Assembly: GCF_014207505.1 (NCBI RefSeq)
Contig: NZ_JACHGL010000002.1
Location: 39,644 to 103,643, forward strand
Origin: Leuconostoc carnosum
GTDB taxonomy: Bacteria; Bacillota; Bacilli; Lactobacillales; Lactobacillaceae
Direction of reading: 5' to 3'
DNA: 64,000 bases
Shown: piece after piece, positions 26,536 through 35,681 of the stretch
How the letters are laid out: each line of letters starts with the position of its first letter
Position numbering within the stretch: the first letter of the stretch is position 1
Translations under genes and position numbers: made by a program
Notes under the pieces: model-generated
The model's input: the letters and a program-made list of their open reading frames with translations, nothing else
Told to the model about the DNA's origin: nothing
Database searches by the model: none

Positions 26536-27177
26536 ATGAATTATTTGATGGAAATATTGCCAAGCTTATTAGCCGGCTTGAAAATGACACTAGGTGTATT
26601 TTTCCTAACCATTATTGGCTCGGTGCCCTTAGGAATTATTGTTTCATTAGGCATGAAGTCACCTTATTTTACGATTCGTTGGATTATTAATGGCTATATT
26701 TGGATTATGCGTGGAACGCCACTATTATTACAGCTGATTTTCGTTTATTATGGTTTGGGTATGATAGGCATCACGTTTCCAAGATTTGAAGCAGCAGTGA
26801 TTGCTTTTATTATTAACTATGCCGCTTATTTAGCAGAAATTTTCCGTGGTGGACTACAGTCAATGCCACGTGGACAATATGATGCTGCAAAAGTGCTTGG
26901 TTTTAATAAATTTCAAACTTTTTTCAAGATTATCCTGCCACAGGTGATTAAAATTATTGTGCCATCGTTTGGAAATGAAGTGATTAATTTAGTTAAAGAT
27001 ACGTCATTAGTCTATGTAATTGGCTTAGGAGATATTCTGCGTGCGGGAAACATTGCAGCGAGTCGTGATGTGACATTATTACCATATTTGTTGGTTGGCT
27101 TGATTTATTTACTCATGACAGCAATTGTCACAGTGGCATTGCGCCGTAGCGAAAAACGTTTAAATATTTGGAGATAA
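26536..27177 (+). CDS. amino-acid ABC transporter permease (probable histidine uptake)
   Basis: A 213-aa HisM/GlnP-type permease with five transmembrane segments and the ABC-ATPase docking EAA loop EIFRGGLQSMPRGQYDAAKVLGF. AAGGAGA precedes the ATG. It is the first gene after the tandem T-box-like leader. The family imports polar amino acids; histidine is inferred from the specifier octamer shared with the his operon leader. As the only permease gene here, it probably forms a homodimer. Confidence 0.9.
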   Translation: MNYLMEILPSLLAGLKMTLGVFFLTIIGSVPLGIIVSLGMKSPYFTIRWIINGYIWIMRGTPLLLQLIFVYYGLGMIGITFPRFEAAVIAFIINYAAYLAEIFRGGLQSMPRGQYDAAKVLGFNKFQTFFKIILPQVIKIIVPSFGNEVINLVKDTSLVYVIGLGDILRAGNIAASRDVTLLPYLLVGLIYLLMTAIVTVALRRSEKRLNIWR

Positions 27178-27180
27178 GCT

Positions 27181-27819
27181 ATGTTAGAAATTAAAAAATT
27201 AACCAAAAAATATGATACGAATACAATTTTTAGAGATTTGAATTTAACGGTTAACGATGGCGAGGTGTTAAGCATTGTTGGCCCATCAGGTATTGGTAAA
27301 ACAACCTTAATTAAAATTTTAGCCGGGTTAGAAACAGCTAATTCTGGTCATATTATGCTTAATGGTGATGAGCTGCCAGTAGACGGCACACGCTTTGATG
27401 CTAAAGTTGGTTTGATTTTTCAAGACTTTAACCTTTTTCCGCAATATACTGTGATAGAAAATATTACACTAGCACCCATTAATGTTAGAAAAACAGATAA
27501 AGTTGTAGCACGGCAACAAGCAAACAATATTTTGACGACTTTAGGTATGCTGGACAAAGCTGATTTATATCCATATCAATTATCTGGTGGACAAAAACAA
27601 CGCGTGGCTATTGCCCGTGCATTGGCTATGAATCCGCAAATATTAGCTTATGATGAACCAACCAGTGGTTTGGATGAAGTGGCTACCAAGCAAGTCGGTG
27701 ACATCGTGCAAACGTTAAAAGGGCAAGGGGTGACACAACTCATTATCACTCACGATCAAACTTTTGCAGAGATGGTGTCAGATCGCGTGTTTGATTTTGC
27801 AACGGAGGTACAACGTTAA
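27181..27819 (+). CDS. amino-acid ABC transporter ATP-binding protein
   Basis: A 212-aa ATPase of the HisP/GlnQ type that powers the adjacent permease. Walker A GPSGIGKTT, Q-loop IFQDFNLFP, signature LSGGQKQRVAIARAL, Walker B ILAYDEPTSGLD, His-switch ITHDQ. It is shorter than the usual 240 aa, lacking part of the C-terminal extension. Three bases from the permease gene, and its stop overlaps the next start. Confidence 0.92.
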   Translation: MLEIKKLTKKYDTNTIFRDLNLTVNDGEVLSIVGPSGIGKTTLIKILAGLETANSGHIMLNGDELPVDGTRFDAKVGLIFQDFNLFPQYTVIENITLAPINVRKTDKVVARQQANNILTTLGMLDKADLYPYQLSGGQKQRVAIARALAMNPQILAYDEPTSGLDEVATKQVGDIVQTLKGQGVTQLIITHDQTFAEMVSDRVFDFATEVQR

Positions 27820-28673
27820 TGGTAACAAAGAAAAAGAAAATTATAGTTAATACAATTGTCGCTCTCATATTCTTTGCATTGATTGGTTGGGTTGCAATTG
27901 GACTAAATGAAAATTCAAAGAAGACATCACAAAATAATCAAACAACATCTCAAGTTGATGAGTGGAATCGTATTAAAAAGACAAAACAAATTACAATTGG
28001 TCTAGATGATACCTTTGTACCGATGGGATTTCGTGATAAAAATGGAAAACTTATAGGATTTGATGTTGACTTAGCAAATGCGGTATTTAAAACAATGGGT
28101 ATCACGGTTAAATGGCAACCAATTGATTGGTCAATGAAAGAAACAGAATTAAACACAGGAAACATCGATGCCATTTGGAATGGCTATACTAAGACAGCTG
28201 CACGAGAAAAGCAGGTCGCTTTTTCTGAAACTTACCACAATGCGACACAAGTACTTGTAACGCTCAAAAAGAATAATATTAATCATTTTACTGATATGAA
28301 AGATAAAGTTCTTGGTGATCAAACAGCATCAAGTGGTGATGAAGGCTTTAGTAAGTATCCAAAGGTATTAAAGCAGTATGTAAAAGACCAAAAAGTCGTT
28401 GGTTACGATACGTTTGATAAAGCGTTTAATGATTTGAATGCTGGACGTATTGATGGTTTATTAATTGATGAAGACTATGCAAGGTATTATGTTGCCCACC
28501 AGCCAAATCCAAAAAATTATACAATAACGGTTGGTGACTTTCCGGTTGACCAAACTGGTGTCGGTTTCCGAAAATCGGACAATGGATTGCGTCGTGCTGT
28601 TAACAAAACATTGGCCGCATTTAAGGCTGACGGTCGTATGAATGAGATAGAAGATAAGTGGTTTTCAAAGTAA
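27819..28673 (+). CDS. amino-acid ABC transporter substrate-binding protein, membrane-anchored
   Basis: The 284-aa type-II binding protein has an N-terminal KKKK and one hydrophobic helix (about 8-29), then the SBP_bac_3 fold (ITIGLDDTFVPMGFRDKNGKLIGFDVDLANAV, EVKWQPIDW-like segment, GRIDGLLIDE). No Cys lies in or after the helix, so it is not a lipoprotein and is probably held by an uncleaved signal anchor. Histidine is the likely ligand, by the leader argument only. Ends the operon. Confidence 0.88.
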   Translation: MVTKKKKIIVNTIVALIFFALIGWVAIGLNENSKKTSQNNQTTSQVDEWNRIKKTKQITIGLDDTFVPMGFRDKNGKLIGFDVDLANAVFKTMGITVKWQPIDWSMKETELNTGNIDAIWNGYTKTAAREKQVAFSETYHNATQVLVTLKKNNINHFTDMKDKVLGDQTASSGDEGFSKYPKVLKQYVKDQKVVGYDTFDKAFNDLNAGRIDGLLIDEDYARYYVAHQPNPKNYTITVGDFPVDQTGVGFRKSDNGLRRAVNKTLAAFKADGRMNEIEDKWFSK

Positions 28674-28689
28674 TTGAATACGTTTTAAT

Positions 28690-28731
28690 AAGCAATTAAG
28701 GTTGTCTGGTGACAATGCTAATTGCTTTTTT
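28690..28731 (+). terminator. terminator of the ABC transporter operon
   Basis: AAGCAATTA pairs with TAATTGCTT, with an inner TTGTC-TGGT-GACAA helix, followed by T6. Confidence 0.88.
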
Positions 28732-28821
28732 GTGCTTAATTATATAATTGATTATTTGATATAAAATAATGTAAAAAATGGTAAACTAGTAGTATTATGA
28801 AAATAGTAGATAGGGAGTGAC

Positions 28822-30276
28822 ATGCTAGAAAATTCCGTTCTAATCGTTTTATGGCTTATTTTGTTAGGTAATACAGCTGTTGCTATAATTGCTGTTTTCA
28901 GTCAAAAACGTGATATTGCAACAATTTGGGCATGGTTGTTAGTGTTAATATTGATGCCTGTTGTAGGCTTCTTTATTTTCTTTCTGGTGGGTAGCCGCAT
29001 ATCTAATAAAAAAATCTTTCGTTTACGCACACAAGAACAACGTGGGTTAGAACAAATTGCAGAAAATCAGCGTCAGCAATTAGAAGCAATTGAACAGTTA
29101 TTACCAATTCCTGATTCAGCATCTGAACTAGTGAATTTATTTCTAACATCAGATGATGCAGTCCTAACACGTGGTAATGAAATTAATATTTACAGTAATG
29201 GTAAAGATAAATTTGCAGCACTATTTGACGACATTAAAAAAGCTACTAGCCACATCCATTTAGAATATTTTACAATTTATGATGATGAGATTGGCAATCA
29301 ACTCGTTGATTTATTAACACAAAAAGCTGGTCAAGGTGTTGAAGTACGTGTGATTTTTGATCAATATGGCTCGCGTGGTCAACATCATGACATGTATAAA
29401 AGATTACGTGATGCTGGTGGTGTGGCAGAACCATTTTTAATGCGCCATTTTCAATTATTGACTATACGATTTAACTTTCGAAATCACCGTAAAATAGCTA
29501 TTATTGATGGTAATGTGGGTTATATTGGTGGTTTCAACGTTGGAGACCAATATTTAAGCAAGTTTAAAAAATTTGGTCATTGGCGTGATACACATATTCG
29601 GATTCACGGTGACGCCGTACTATCATTACAGAGCCGTTTTTTAATGGATTGGAATGCTACTGCACCAGCTCAAGAATTACTCACTCAAACAGTTGATTAT
29701 TTTCCAGAAATTACAGAATTACCTGGTCGTGCAATGGTTCAAATTGTTTCAAGTGGACCTGATAATGATTTAAAGCAAATTAAACAAGGTTTTATGCGCA
29801 TGTTCGCTTCTGCACGCGAAGAAATTACAATTGAAACACCATACTTCATACCAGATGCAGCTATTCTAGAAACCTTACAAATGGCTATTATGTCAGGTGT
29901 ACGCGTCAGACTAGCAATCCCAAACAAACCGGATCATCCGCTTGTCTATCGAGCAACACAATATTATGCTAGAGAATTAATCGAACTCGGAGCGGAAGTT
30001 TATCGATATGATGGTGGATTTTTACATAGTAAAGTTGTCATAATTGACCATGAAATTAGTACCGTTGGTTCAGCTAACATGGATATTCGCTCATTTGCTT
30101 TGAATTTTGAAGCAAATGCATTTATTTATGACCCAGATATTGCTGTACAATTAGAAAATTTATTTGAGAACGATATGCAACACGCTACATTATTAACAAT
30201 TGAAGATTTCGAAAGGCAATCATTTTGGATGACTTGTTTACAAAAATTTAGTCGTCTATTCTCACCAATTTTATGA
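28822..30276 (+). CDS. cls: cardiolipin synthase (phospholipase D family)
   Basis: Joins two phosphatidylglycerols to make cardiolipin at the membrane. The 484-aa protein has two N-terminal transmembrane helices (about 6-25 and 35-55) and two HKD motifs: NHRKIAIIDGNVGYIGG near residue 222 and LHSKVVIIDHEISTVGSANMD near residue 400. Length and layout are standard for Firmicute Cls. The next gene starts four bases before its stop. Confidence 0.94.
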   Translation: MLENSVLIVLWLILLGNTAVAIIAVFSQKRDIATIWAWLLVLILMPVVGFFIFFLVGSRISNKKIFRLRTQEQRGLEQIAENQRQQLEAIEQLLPIPDSASELVNLFLTSDDAVLTRGNEINIYSNGKDKFAALFDDIKKATSHIHLEYFTIYDDEIGNQLVDLLTQKAGQGVEVRVIFDQYGSRGQHHDMYKRLRDAGGVAEPFLMRHFQLLTIRFNFRNHRKIAIIDGNVGYIGGFNVGDQYLSKFKKFGHWRDTHIRIHGDAVLSLQSRFLMDWNATAPAQELLTQTVDYFPEITELPGRAMVQIVSSGPDNDLKQIKQGFMRMFASAREEITIETPYFIPDAAILETLQMAIMSGVRVRLAIPNKPDHPLVYRATQYYARELIELGAEVYRYDGGFLHSKVVIIDHEISTVGSANMDIRSFALNFEANAFIYDPDIAVQLENLFENDMQHATLLTIEDFERQSFWMTCLQKFSRLFSPIL

Positions 30277-31535
30277 AAAAAATACAACTTAAATCTGGCG
30301 TGAACCTTGTCGTTCTGCCAACAACACAATTTAAAACATTGCACATTGCAGTTGATTTTGCAGCGCCGTTGCAGACAGATAGTGTATCTTCGCGTTCTTT
30401 ATTATCTTATTTAACTGCAGTGAGCTCTAAAATTTATCGAAATCAACAAGCTGTTGCGCAAAAGACGATTGATTTATATGGTGCACAGTATGAAACTGAT
30501 GTTATGCGCTTTGGACAAACACATCATGTGAGATATAGTATGCAGTTACCTGCACCGGTTTATCTTGAAAATACATCGTATTTACTCCATGATGCTTTTT
30601 CATTTTTAAGAGAAATGATTTTCAATCCATTAGCTGATGGGGCACAATTTGATCAAGAAACTTTTGAAAAAGAGCGACAGAGTTTGGTTAATGAATTGTC
30701 AAGTTTAATGGATGATAAGCGACGCTACGCTGTGACTAAGCTGCGTCAGTTAACTTATACCACGCCTGAGATGCGGGTATTATCATCAGGTGTTGTAGCA
30801 GATGTTGCGAAATTAACTGCTAGCGATGTATACGATGCATATCAGGATATGATTAACCATGATACAATGAACATTATCGTTTTCGGCGATATTGATGAAA
30901 TGCAAGTATTGTCAGAGTTAGAATATTGGCCGCTTAAGCAACGTGAACCACGTCAATTGAAGCCATTTTATCGGCAACCGGTTCATACTTCAGTGGATGA
31001 ATTATCTGAAAAACAACCAGATATTAACCAAGCCATTTTAACTTTAGGTTATCACTTGAACTTATCACCTGACGATCCTAGACGTTTTGTCGCCTTGGTT
31101 TTCAATACCTTGTTCGGTGGCTCACCCTTATCAAAGTTATTTACCAACGTACGTGAGAAAGAGTCATTGGCTTATAGTATTTATTCACGCTGGCAAAATG
31201 ATACTGGTTTTATTACGGTAGCTGCTGGATTGGATAAAGCTAAAATTGCTCAAACAGAAAGCATGATTGCAGAACAAATTGCAGATATTCAAAATGGCAA
31301 TTTTAGTGAAGAAACATTAGCAGCGATTAAAACGAGTCTGATTAATGATTATCTCAGCCAACAAGACTCACCAGCAAGTGAAATTGAACTTGTATTTTCA
31401 CGTTTGCTAACACAACGTGAAACCCCAGTAGCACAATGGGTAGCTGAGGTTTCTGCTGTTACACCTGTTCAAGTTGCTGAACTCGCTCAACAATTAACGC
31501 TGCAAAGCCGGTTTATATTGCTGCCCAAAGGTTAA
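30273..31535 (+). CDS. M16-family peptidase-like protein, YmfF/YfmF type
   Basis: A 420-aa M16 (insulinase-like) protein without the zinc-binding HxxEH motif in its N-terminal half; the equivalent region reads GVNLVVLPTTQFKTLHIAVDF. It pairs with the next, motif-bearing protein as in M16B heterodimers, where one chain binds zinc and the other helps hold substrate. In Bacillus and lactic acid bacteria this pair (ymfF-ymfH) precedes rodZ-pgsA, as here. It overlaps cls by four bases. Substrate unknown. Confidence 0.88.
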   Translation: MKKIQLKSGVNLVVLPTTQFKTLHIAVDFAAPLQTDSVSSRSLLSYLTAVSSKIYRNQQAVAQKTIDLYGAQYETDVMRFGQTHHVRYSMQLPAPVYLENTSYLLHDAFSFLREMIFNPLADGAQFDQETFEKERQSLVNELSSLMDDKRRYAVTKLRQLTYTTPEMRVLSSGVVADVAKLTASDVYDAYQDMINHDTMNIIVFGDIDEMQVLSELEYWPLKQREPRQLKPFYRQPVHTSVDELSEKQPDINQAILTLGYHLNLSPDDPRRFVALVFNTLFGGSPLSKLFTNVREKESLAYSIYSRWQNDTGFITVAAGLDKAKIAQTESMIAEQIADIQNGNFSEETLAAIKTSLINDYLSQQDSPASEIELVFSRLLTQRETPVAQWVAEVSAVTPVQVAELAQQLTLQSRFILLPKG

Positions 31536-31536
31536 T

Positions 31537-32808
31537 ATGATAGAAAAAAATTATAAACAATTTAAAGAAAAAGTGATTACTGAAACACTAGCTAATGGGT
31601 TGAAAGTGATCATGATACCAAAACGAAATTATCACAAAACATTTGCTGTTATTACTACGCCATTTGGCTCCTTGGATCGTCAATTTCAAATTAATGACGA
31701 AGCACCCATCACGGTACCTGCTGGTACGGCACATTTTTTAGAGCATAAACTTTTTGAAAAAGAGCATAGTGATGCTTTTACACGTTTTGGCGAGTTGGGA
31801 GCAGATGCGAATGCATTTACTAATGCTTTCCAGACGAGTTATTTGTTCTCGACAACACAAAATTTGAAATTAGCTGTGACACATTTATTAGATTTTGTGC
31901 AGACACCGTATTTTAGTGACCAAACAATTGCTAAAGAGCAAGGGATTATTGGTCAAGAAATTCAAATGTATGATGATGATGCGAATTGGGCAGTGTATAT
32001 GGGTTTGTTGCAACTATTGTATCCTGATTCGCCGTTGGCTGAGGATATTGCTGGTACGAAGCAATCAATTTCAAAAATCACGCCCCAACTGCTTTATAGT
32101 ATTCATCGAGCATTTTATCAACCAAATCAGTTGACTTTACAATTAGTTGGTTGTTTTGACCCAGTTGAGGCATTGTCAGTCATTCGGGCTAATCAAGAGA
32201 GTAAACAATTTGAAAATGTTGCCGTGACACGTTTTGAAGCGCCAATTACTGTGTCTAGAAAAAAAGAAGTCATTCAATCATTTGATGTATCTCGACCCAA
32301 GATTGCTTTAGGTATTCGGTTAGAAGGTACGCAATTAACTGGTTCAGAAGCCACGAAGTTCATTTTAGCAACTGACATTCTAGCTGATATGTTATTTGGA
32401 GAGCAGACAGACTGGTACCAAAACCTGTATAATAAAGGTATCATTGATACGGAATTTACAACCTCTTTTGATTTACTTCATGGTTATCAATTTGTTAGTT
32501 TTTTCTCTGAAACAACTGAGTATGAGCTATTAACGAAAGCAATTTCAAATCAAATGGCTAGCTATGAAGATGTATTGTCACGCCAAGAAGAGACATTTGA
32601 AGCCTTACGTCGCGCGACATTGGGAGAAGGTATTCAACGTCTTAATTCTCTAGAAAGTATTGCTTTACGTGGGGATGATACATTATTTGGTACGAATTTG
32701 TTTGATAAAGTGATGTTATTACAAGAGTTAACGTATAATGATATATTAGAGAGCGCTAAAAAAATATACCAAAATGCGACTTTAAAACGTTTTATTTTGA
32801 AAAAATAA
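31537..32808 (+). CDS. M16-family zinc metallopeptidase, YmfH/YfmH type
   Basis: The catalytic partner of the previous gene: 423 aa with HFLEH (zinc ligands and catalytic Glu, near residue 71) and a downstream EQGIIGQEIQMYDDD region that supplies the third zinc ligand. Starts one base after the upstream stop. Both chains lack signal peptides and so act in the cytoplasm. Confidence 0.9.
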   Translation: MIEKNYKQFKEKVITETLANGLKVIMIPKRNYHKTFAVITTPFGSLDRQFQINDEAPITVPAGTAHFLEHKLFEKEHSDAFTRFGELGADANAFTNAFQTSYLFSTTQNLKLAVTHLLDFVQTPYFSDQTIAKEQGIIGQEIQMYDDDANWAVYMGLLQLLYPDSPLAEDIAGTKQSISKITPQLLYSIHRAFYQPNQLTLQLVGCFDPVEALSVIRANQESKQFENVAVTRFEAPITVSRKKEVIQSFDVSRPKIALGIRLEGTQLTGSEATKFILATDILADMLFGEQTDWYQNLYNKGIIDTEFTTSFDLLHGYQFVSFFSETTEYELLTKAISNQMASYEDVLSRQEETFEALRRATLGEGIQRLNSLESIALRGDDTLFGTNLFDKVMLLQELTYNDILESAKKIYQNATLKRFILKK

Positions 32809-32821
32809 TAATAGGAAAATC

Positions 32822-33703
32822 ATGAACGAAACTTTAATAAATCAAATTGGGGAACAGCTAAAAGCTGCTCGGCTGAATCAAAATTTAACATTAGATGATA
32901 TCCAAGCAACGACTAAAATACAAGTACGTTATCTGGATGCTATTGAAAATAATAATCTCAGCATTTTGCCGGGAGATTTTTACGTGCGTGCCTTTATTCG
33001 TCAATATGCACTAGCTGTAGGTTTGAATCCCGAAGATTTACTTGGTGAAGTAGCACCTGAATCTATTTCTCGAAGTCATGATTTGAGTCGTGCGCATCGT
33101 GATAATGATGGGATTGTGCGTGCAGGAATTGATCATCGTCAAACCGCGAAGTCGCGAATATCAGGTATGATGCCCACAATTTGGCTAGGCATTTTAGTCG
33201 TTGTGGTATTGATCATGATTTGGTTTGTTTTAACGCACATAGGTATTGGTAGTCAAAATTCGAGTAACGATACTGACAATGTATCAGTATCGACGTCGAC
33301 TGTGCCAAGTTCGTCTTCTGCACGCGAATCCTCCTCTAGTGCATCATCATCTCGTAAACCAGCGAAGAAGGCAGCCACTAAATTAGATTTAGGAACCCCA
33401 GAACAAAATGCAGCATTACAAACTACAATTTATAATCTATCAGGTCAAGAAAGCAAAAAACACACTGTTAAAATTACAGCAAGAGGTACAGGGACTAATG
33501 TTAAGGTTAGTGTTGGCGCAAATGTCTTATTAGATGAAAATGTTACAACTGATCAAACAATTAGTATTCCGGCAGATAGTGAAGCAGTCAATGTTCAATT
33601 TACCAATGTGGTTAATGCAACAATGACATTTGATGGGCAAAAGGTCACCGTACTTGACACGGCAACCCCGTTTTGGAATGTGCTTTTTAACTTAGATAAG
33701 TGA
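32822..33703 (+). CDS. rodZ: RodZ-like helix-turn-helix membrane protein
   Basis: Bitopic cytoskeletal protein that connects MreB to the wall machinery. The 293-aa product has a cytoplasmic Xre-type HTH (QLKAARLNQNLTLDDIQATT, about 10-70), one transmembrane helix (about 115-138), a Ser-rich linker (VSTSTVPSSSSARESSSS) and an extracytoplasmic DUF4115-type beta domain. The order M16 pair, rodZ, pgsA is conserved in Firmicutes. mreBCD lies about 7 kb upstream. Confidence 0.88.
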   Translation: MNETLINQIGEQLKAARLNQNLTLDDIQATTKIQVRYLDAIENNNLSILPGDFYVRAFIRQYALAVGLNPEDLLGEVAPESISRSHDLSRAHRDNDGIVRAGIDHRQTAKSRISGMMPTIWLGILVVVVLIMIWFVLTHIGIGSQNSSNDTDNVSVSTSTVPSSSSARESSSSASSSRKPAKKAATKLDLGTPEQNAALQTTIYNLSGQESKKHTVKITARGTGTNVKVSVGANVLLDENVTTDQTISIPADSEAVNVQFTNVVNATMTFDGQKVTVLDTATPFWNVLFNLDK

Positions 33704-33713
33704 GAAAAAAAGA

Positions 33714-34295
33714 ATGAATCTACCTAATAAATTAACAGTTTTTCGTATCGTTTTAATACCCGTTTTTATTTTAGTATTATCTGTACCACATAATTGGGCT
33801 ACACTCCTTTTTTCTGGTGAGGCAATTCCTGTGAATTGGATTATAGCGGCGATTGTATTTGCCATTGCTTCAATTACTGATTTTTTAGACGGGCAAATTG
33901 CTCGGCGCCAACATTTAGTGACTAATTTTGGTAAATTTGCAGATCCTTTAGCAGATAAGCTGTTAGTGATGACTGCCTTAATTTTTCTAACCAGCTTTAA
34001 CGTTGTATCTGCTTGGATGACTGCAGTAATTATTATTCGAGAATTAGCCGTTACTGGTCTTCGTACACTTATTGTTGAAAATAATGGTAAAGTACTTGCA
34101 GCACAAATGCCTGGTAAAATTAAAACATTTTCACAAATGTTTGCTATCTTTTTCTTGTACTTAAAAGATATGCCATTTGCTGCTATTCATTTGCCAATTG
34201 GTCATATTTTAATTTGGATTGCTGTTATTTTTACTGTTTATTCAGGTCTTGATTATTTTTGGAAGAATCGCGATGTTTTTTCTGATGGGATGTAA
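33714..34295 (+). CDS. pgsA: CDP-diacylglycerol--glycerol-3-phosphate 3-phosphatidyltransferase
   Basis: Makes phosphatidylglycerol phosphate, the precursor of the PG that Cls (28822-30276) condenses. The 193-aa membrane enzyme has the CDP-alcohol phosphotransferase motif DFLDGQIARRQHLVTNFGKF followed by ADPLADK. Four to five transmembrane segments. Followed by a terminator that contains a LexA box. Confidence 0.94.
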   Translation: MNLPNKLTVFRIVLIPVFILVLSVPHNWATLLFSGEAIPVNWIIAAIVFAIASITDFLDGQIARRQHLVTNFGKFADPLADKLLVMTALIFLTSFNVVSAWMTAVIIIRELAVTGLRTLIVENNGKVLAAQMPGKIKTFSQMFAIFFLYLKDMPFAAIHLPIGHILIWIAVIFTVYSGLDYFWKNRDVFSDGM

Positions 34296-34334
34296 AAGTG
34301 TCTTGCGTTGATTTTTCGTATCATCTATACAGAG

Positions 34335-34376
34335 AGCAAGTAGTGCGAACAATTGTTCGATAAATGCTTGCTTTTT
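34335..34376 (+). terminator. terminator of the rodZ-pgsA unit containing a LexA box
   Basis: AGCAAG (34335-34340) and CTTGCT (34367-34372) flank an inner perfect palindrome and run into T5. The inner palindrome is the recA SOS box, so the same bases do two jobs. Confidence 0.7.
34346..34359. promoter_or_regulatory. LexA (SOS) box of recA
   Basis: CGAACAATTGTTCG is a perfect palindrome fitting the Gram-positive LexA consensus CGAAC-N4-GTTCG. It overlaps TTGTTC (34354-34359), which pairs with TATAGT (34376-34381) at 16 bp as a possible promoter; TTGCTT/TAAACT (34368-34396, 17 bp) is an alternative just downstream. Confidence 0.92.
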
Positions 34377-34427
34377 ATAGTAGAAACAGGTAAACTGATT
34401 GAGTAAGATAAAAGGAGTTAGCCGCAA

Positions 34428-35570
34428 ATGGTAACGAAAAAAACGACTAAAAAAGAAGACAAAGAAAACCAAGCTAAGGGTCGCAAAGCAGCACTTGATG
34501 AGGCACTGAAGAAAATCGAAAAAAACTTTGGGAAAGGGTCTGTGATGTTGTTGGGTGAAAACGCAACAACGCAAGTGGACACTTACCCATCAGGATCAGT
34601 TAAATTAGATGTTGCACTTGGTGTTGGTGGTTATCCAAAGGGTCGTATTATTGAGATATATGGACCAGAATCATCAGGTAAAACGACACTGGCATTGCAT
34701 GCTGTCGCTGAAGTACAAAAAGCTGGTGGCACAGCAGCGTATATTGATGCTGAAAACGCTTTAGATGTTAAATATGCTGAAGCATTGGGCATTCATAAAG
34801 ATGAATTATTGTTATCACAGCCAGATACTGGTGAACAAGGATTGGAAATTGCCGATGCTTTGGTACAATCTGGAGCAGTTGATATTATCGTTATTGATTC
34901 AGTTGCAGCATTGGTGCCTAGGGCTGAAATTGAAGGCGAGATGGGTGATGCCCATGTCGGATTACAAGCTCGTTTAATGAGTCAAGCGTTACGTAAATTA
35001 GCCGGTACATTAAATCGTACAGGAACGATTGCTATCTTTATTAACCAAATCCGTGAAAAGATTGGGGTGATGTTTGGTAATCCTGAAACAACACCTGGTG
35101 GTCGTGCGCTAAAGTTTTATTCAACGATTCGTTTAGAAGTACGTCGATCAACACAAATTAAAGATGGTACAGATGTTACAGGAAACTTAACTAAGGTCAA
35201 AGTTGTTAAAAATAAGGTAGCACCACCATTTAAAGTTGCTGAAGTCGATATTATGTACGGAAAAGGAATTTCACAAACTGGGGAAATTCTTGATTTAGGT
35301 GCTGATACAGAAATTATCCGTAAAGCTGGGGCATTCTACTATTATGATGATGTCAAAATAGGGCAAGGACGTGAAAAGGCGAAGGAATTTTTGGATAGTC
35401 CTGAAAATGCCGAGATGCGTCAAGAAATTTATGCTAAAGTACGTGATATTTTTGGTATCGGTGATGGTAGTACAACTGAAGTCGCACCAGAAACAGAAGA
35501 ATCAGTGGATGAACCAGATACATTGGATTTGGGGAATAATGATGATTTGACTGACGAACCAATTGTATAA
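34428..35570 (+). CDS. recA: recombinase RecA
   Basis: Catalyses strand exchange and triggers LexA self-cleavage. The 380-aa product has a Lys-rich N-terminal extension ([13 protein letters not shown]), the Walker [10 protein letters not shown], the [11 protein letters not shown] and VIDSVAAL strands and an acidic tail ([19 protein letters not shown]). AAAGGAG precedes the ATG. The competence gene cinA, commonly found between pgsA and recA in Firmicutes, is not here. Confidence 0.97.
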   Translation: MVTKKTTKKEDKENQAKGRKAALDEALKKIEKNFGKGSVMLLGENATTQVDTYPSGSVKLDVALGVGGYPKGRIIEIYGPESSGKTTLALHAVAEVQKAGGTAAYIDAENALDVKYAEALGIHKDELLLSQPDTGEQGLEIADALVQSGAVDIIVIDSVAALVPRAEIEGEMGDAHVGLQARLMSQALRKLAGTLNRTGTIAIFINQIREKIGVMFGNPETTPGGRALKFYSTIRLEVRRSTQIKDGTDVTGNLTKVKVVKNKVAPPFKVAEVDIMYGKGISQTGEILDLGADTEIIRKAGAFYYYDDVKIGQGREKAKEFLDSPENAEMRQEIYAKVRDIFGIGDGSTTEVAPETEESVDEPDTLDLGNNDDLTDEPIV

Positions 35571-35583
35571 ATCCTGTAAAGGT

Positions 35584-35618
35584 AAGGAGAAGTGCTAGGG
35601 CATTTCTCCTTTTTTTGT
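35584..35618 (+). terminator. recA terminator
   Basis: AAGGAGAAGTG pairs with CATTTCTCCTT (one G-U) around CTAGGG, followed by T7. Confidence 0.9.
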
Positions 35619-35642
35619 TACAATGCAATTAAGAAAACAAAT

Positions 35643-35681
35643 GGAGGATGGCACTTTAATACGTTAAAGTGTATACATGTC
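35643..35681 (+). promoter_or_regulatory. ribosome binding site separated from the phoP start by a hairpin
   Basis: GGAGG (35643-35647) is 34 bases from the response-regulator ATG (35682), too far by sequence. Between them CACTTTAA-TACG-TTAAAGTG (35652-35671) is a perfect 8-bp tetraloop hairpin. Folded out, the effective spacing is about 14 bases. GGAGG is also close to an ATG (35648) that opens the three-codon MAL-stop. Confidence 0.5.
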
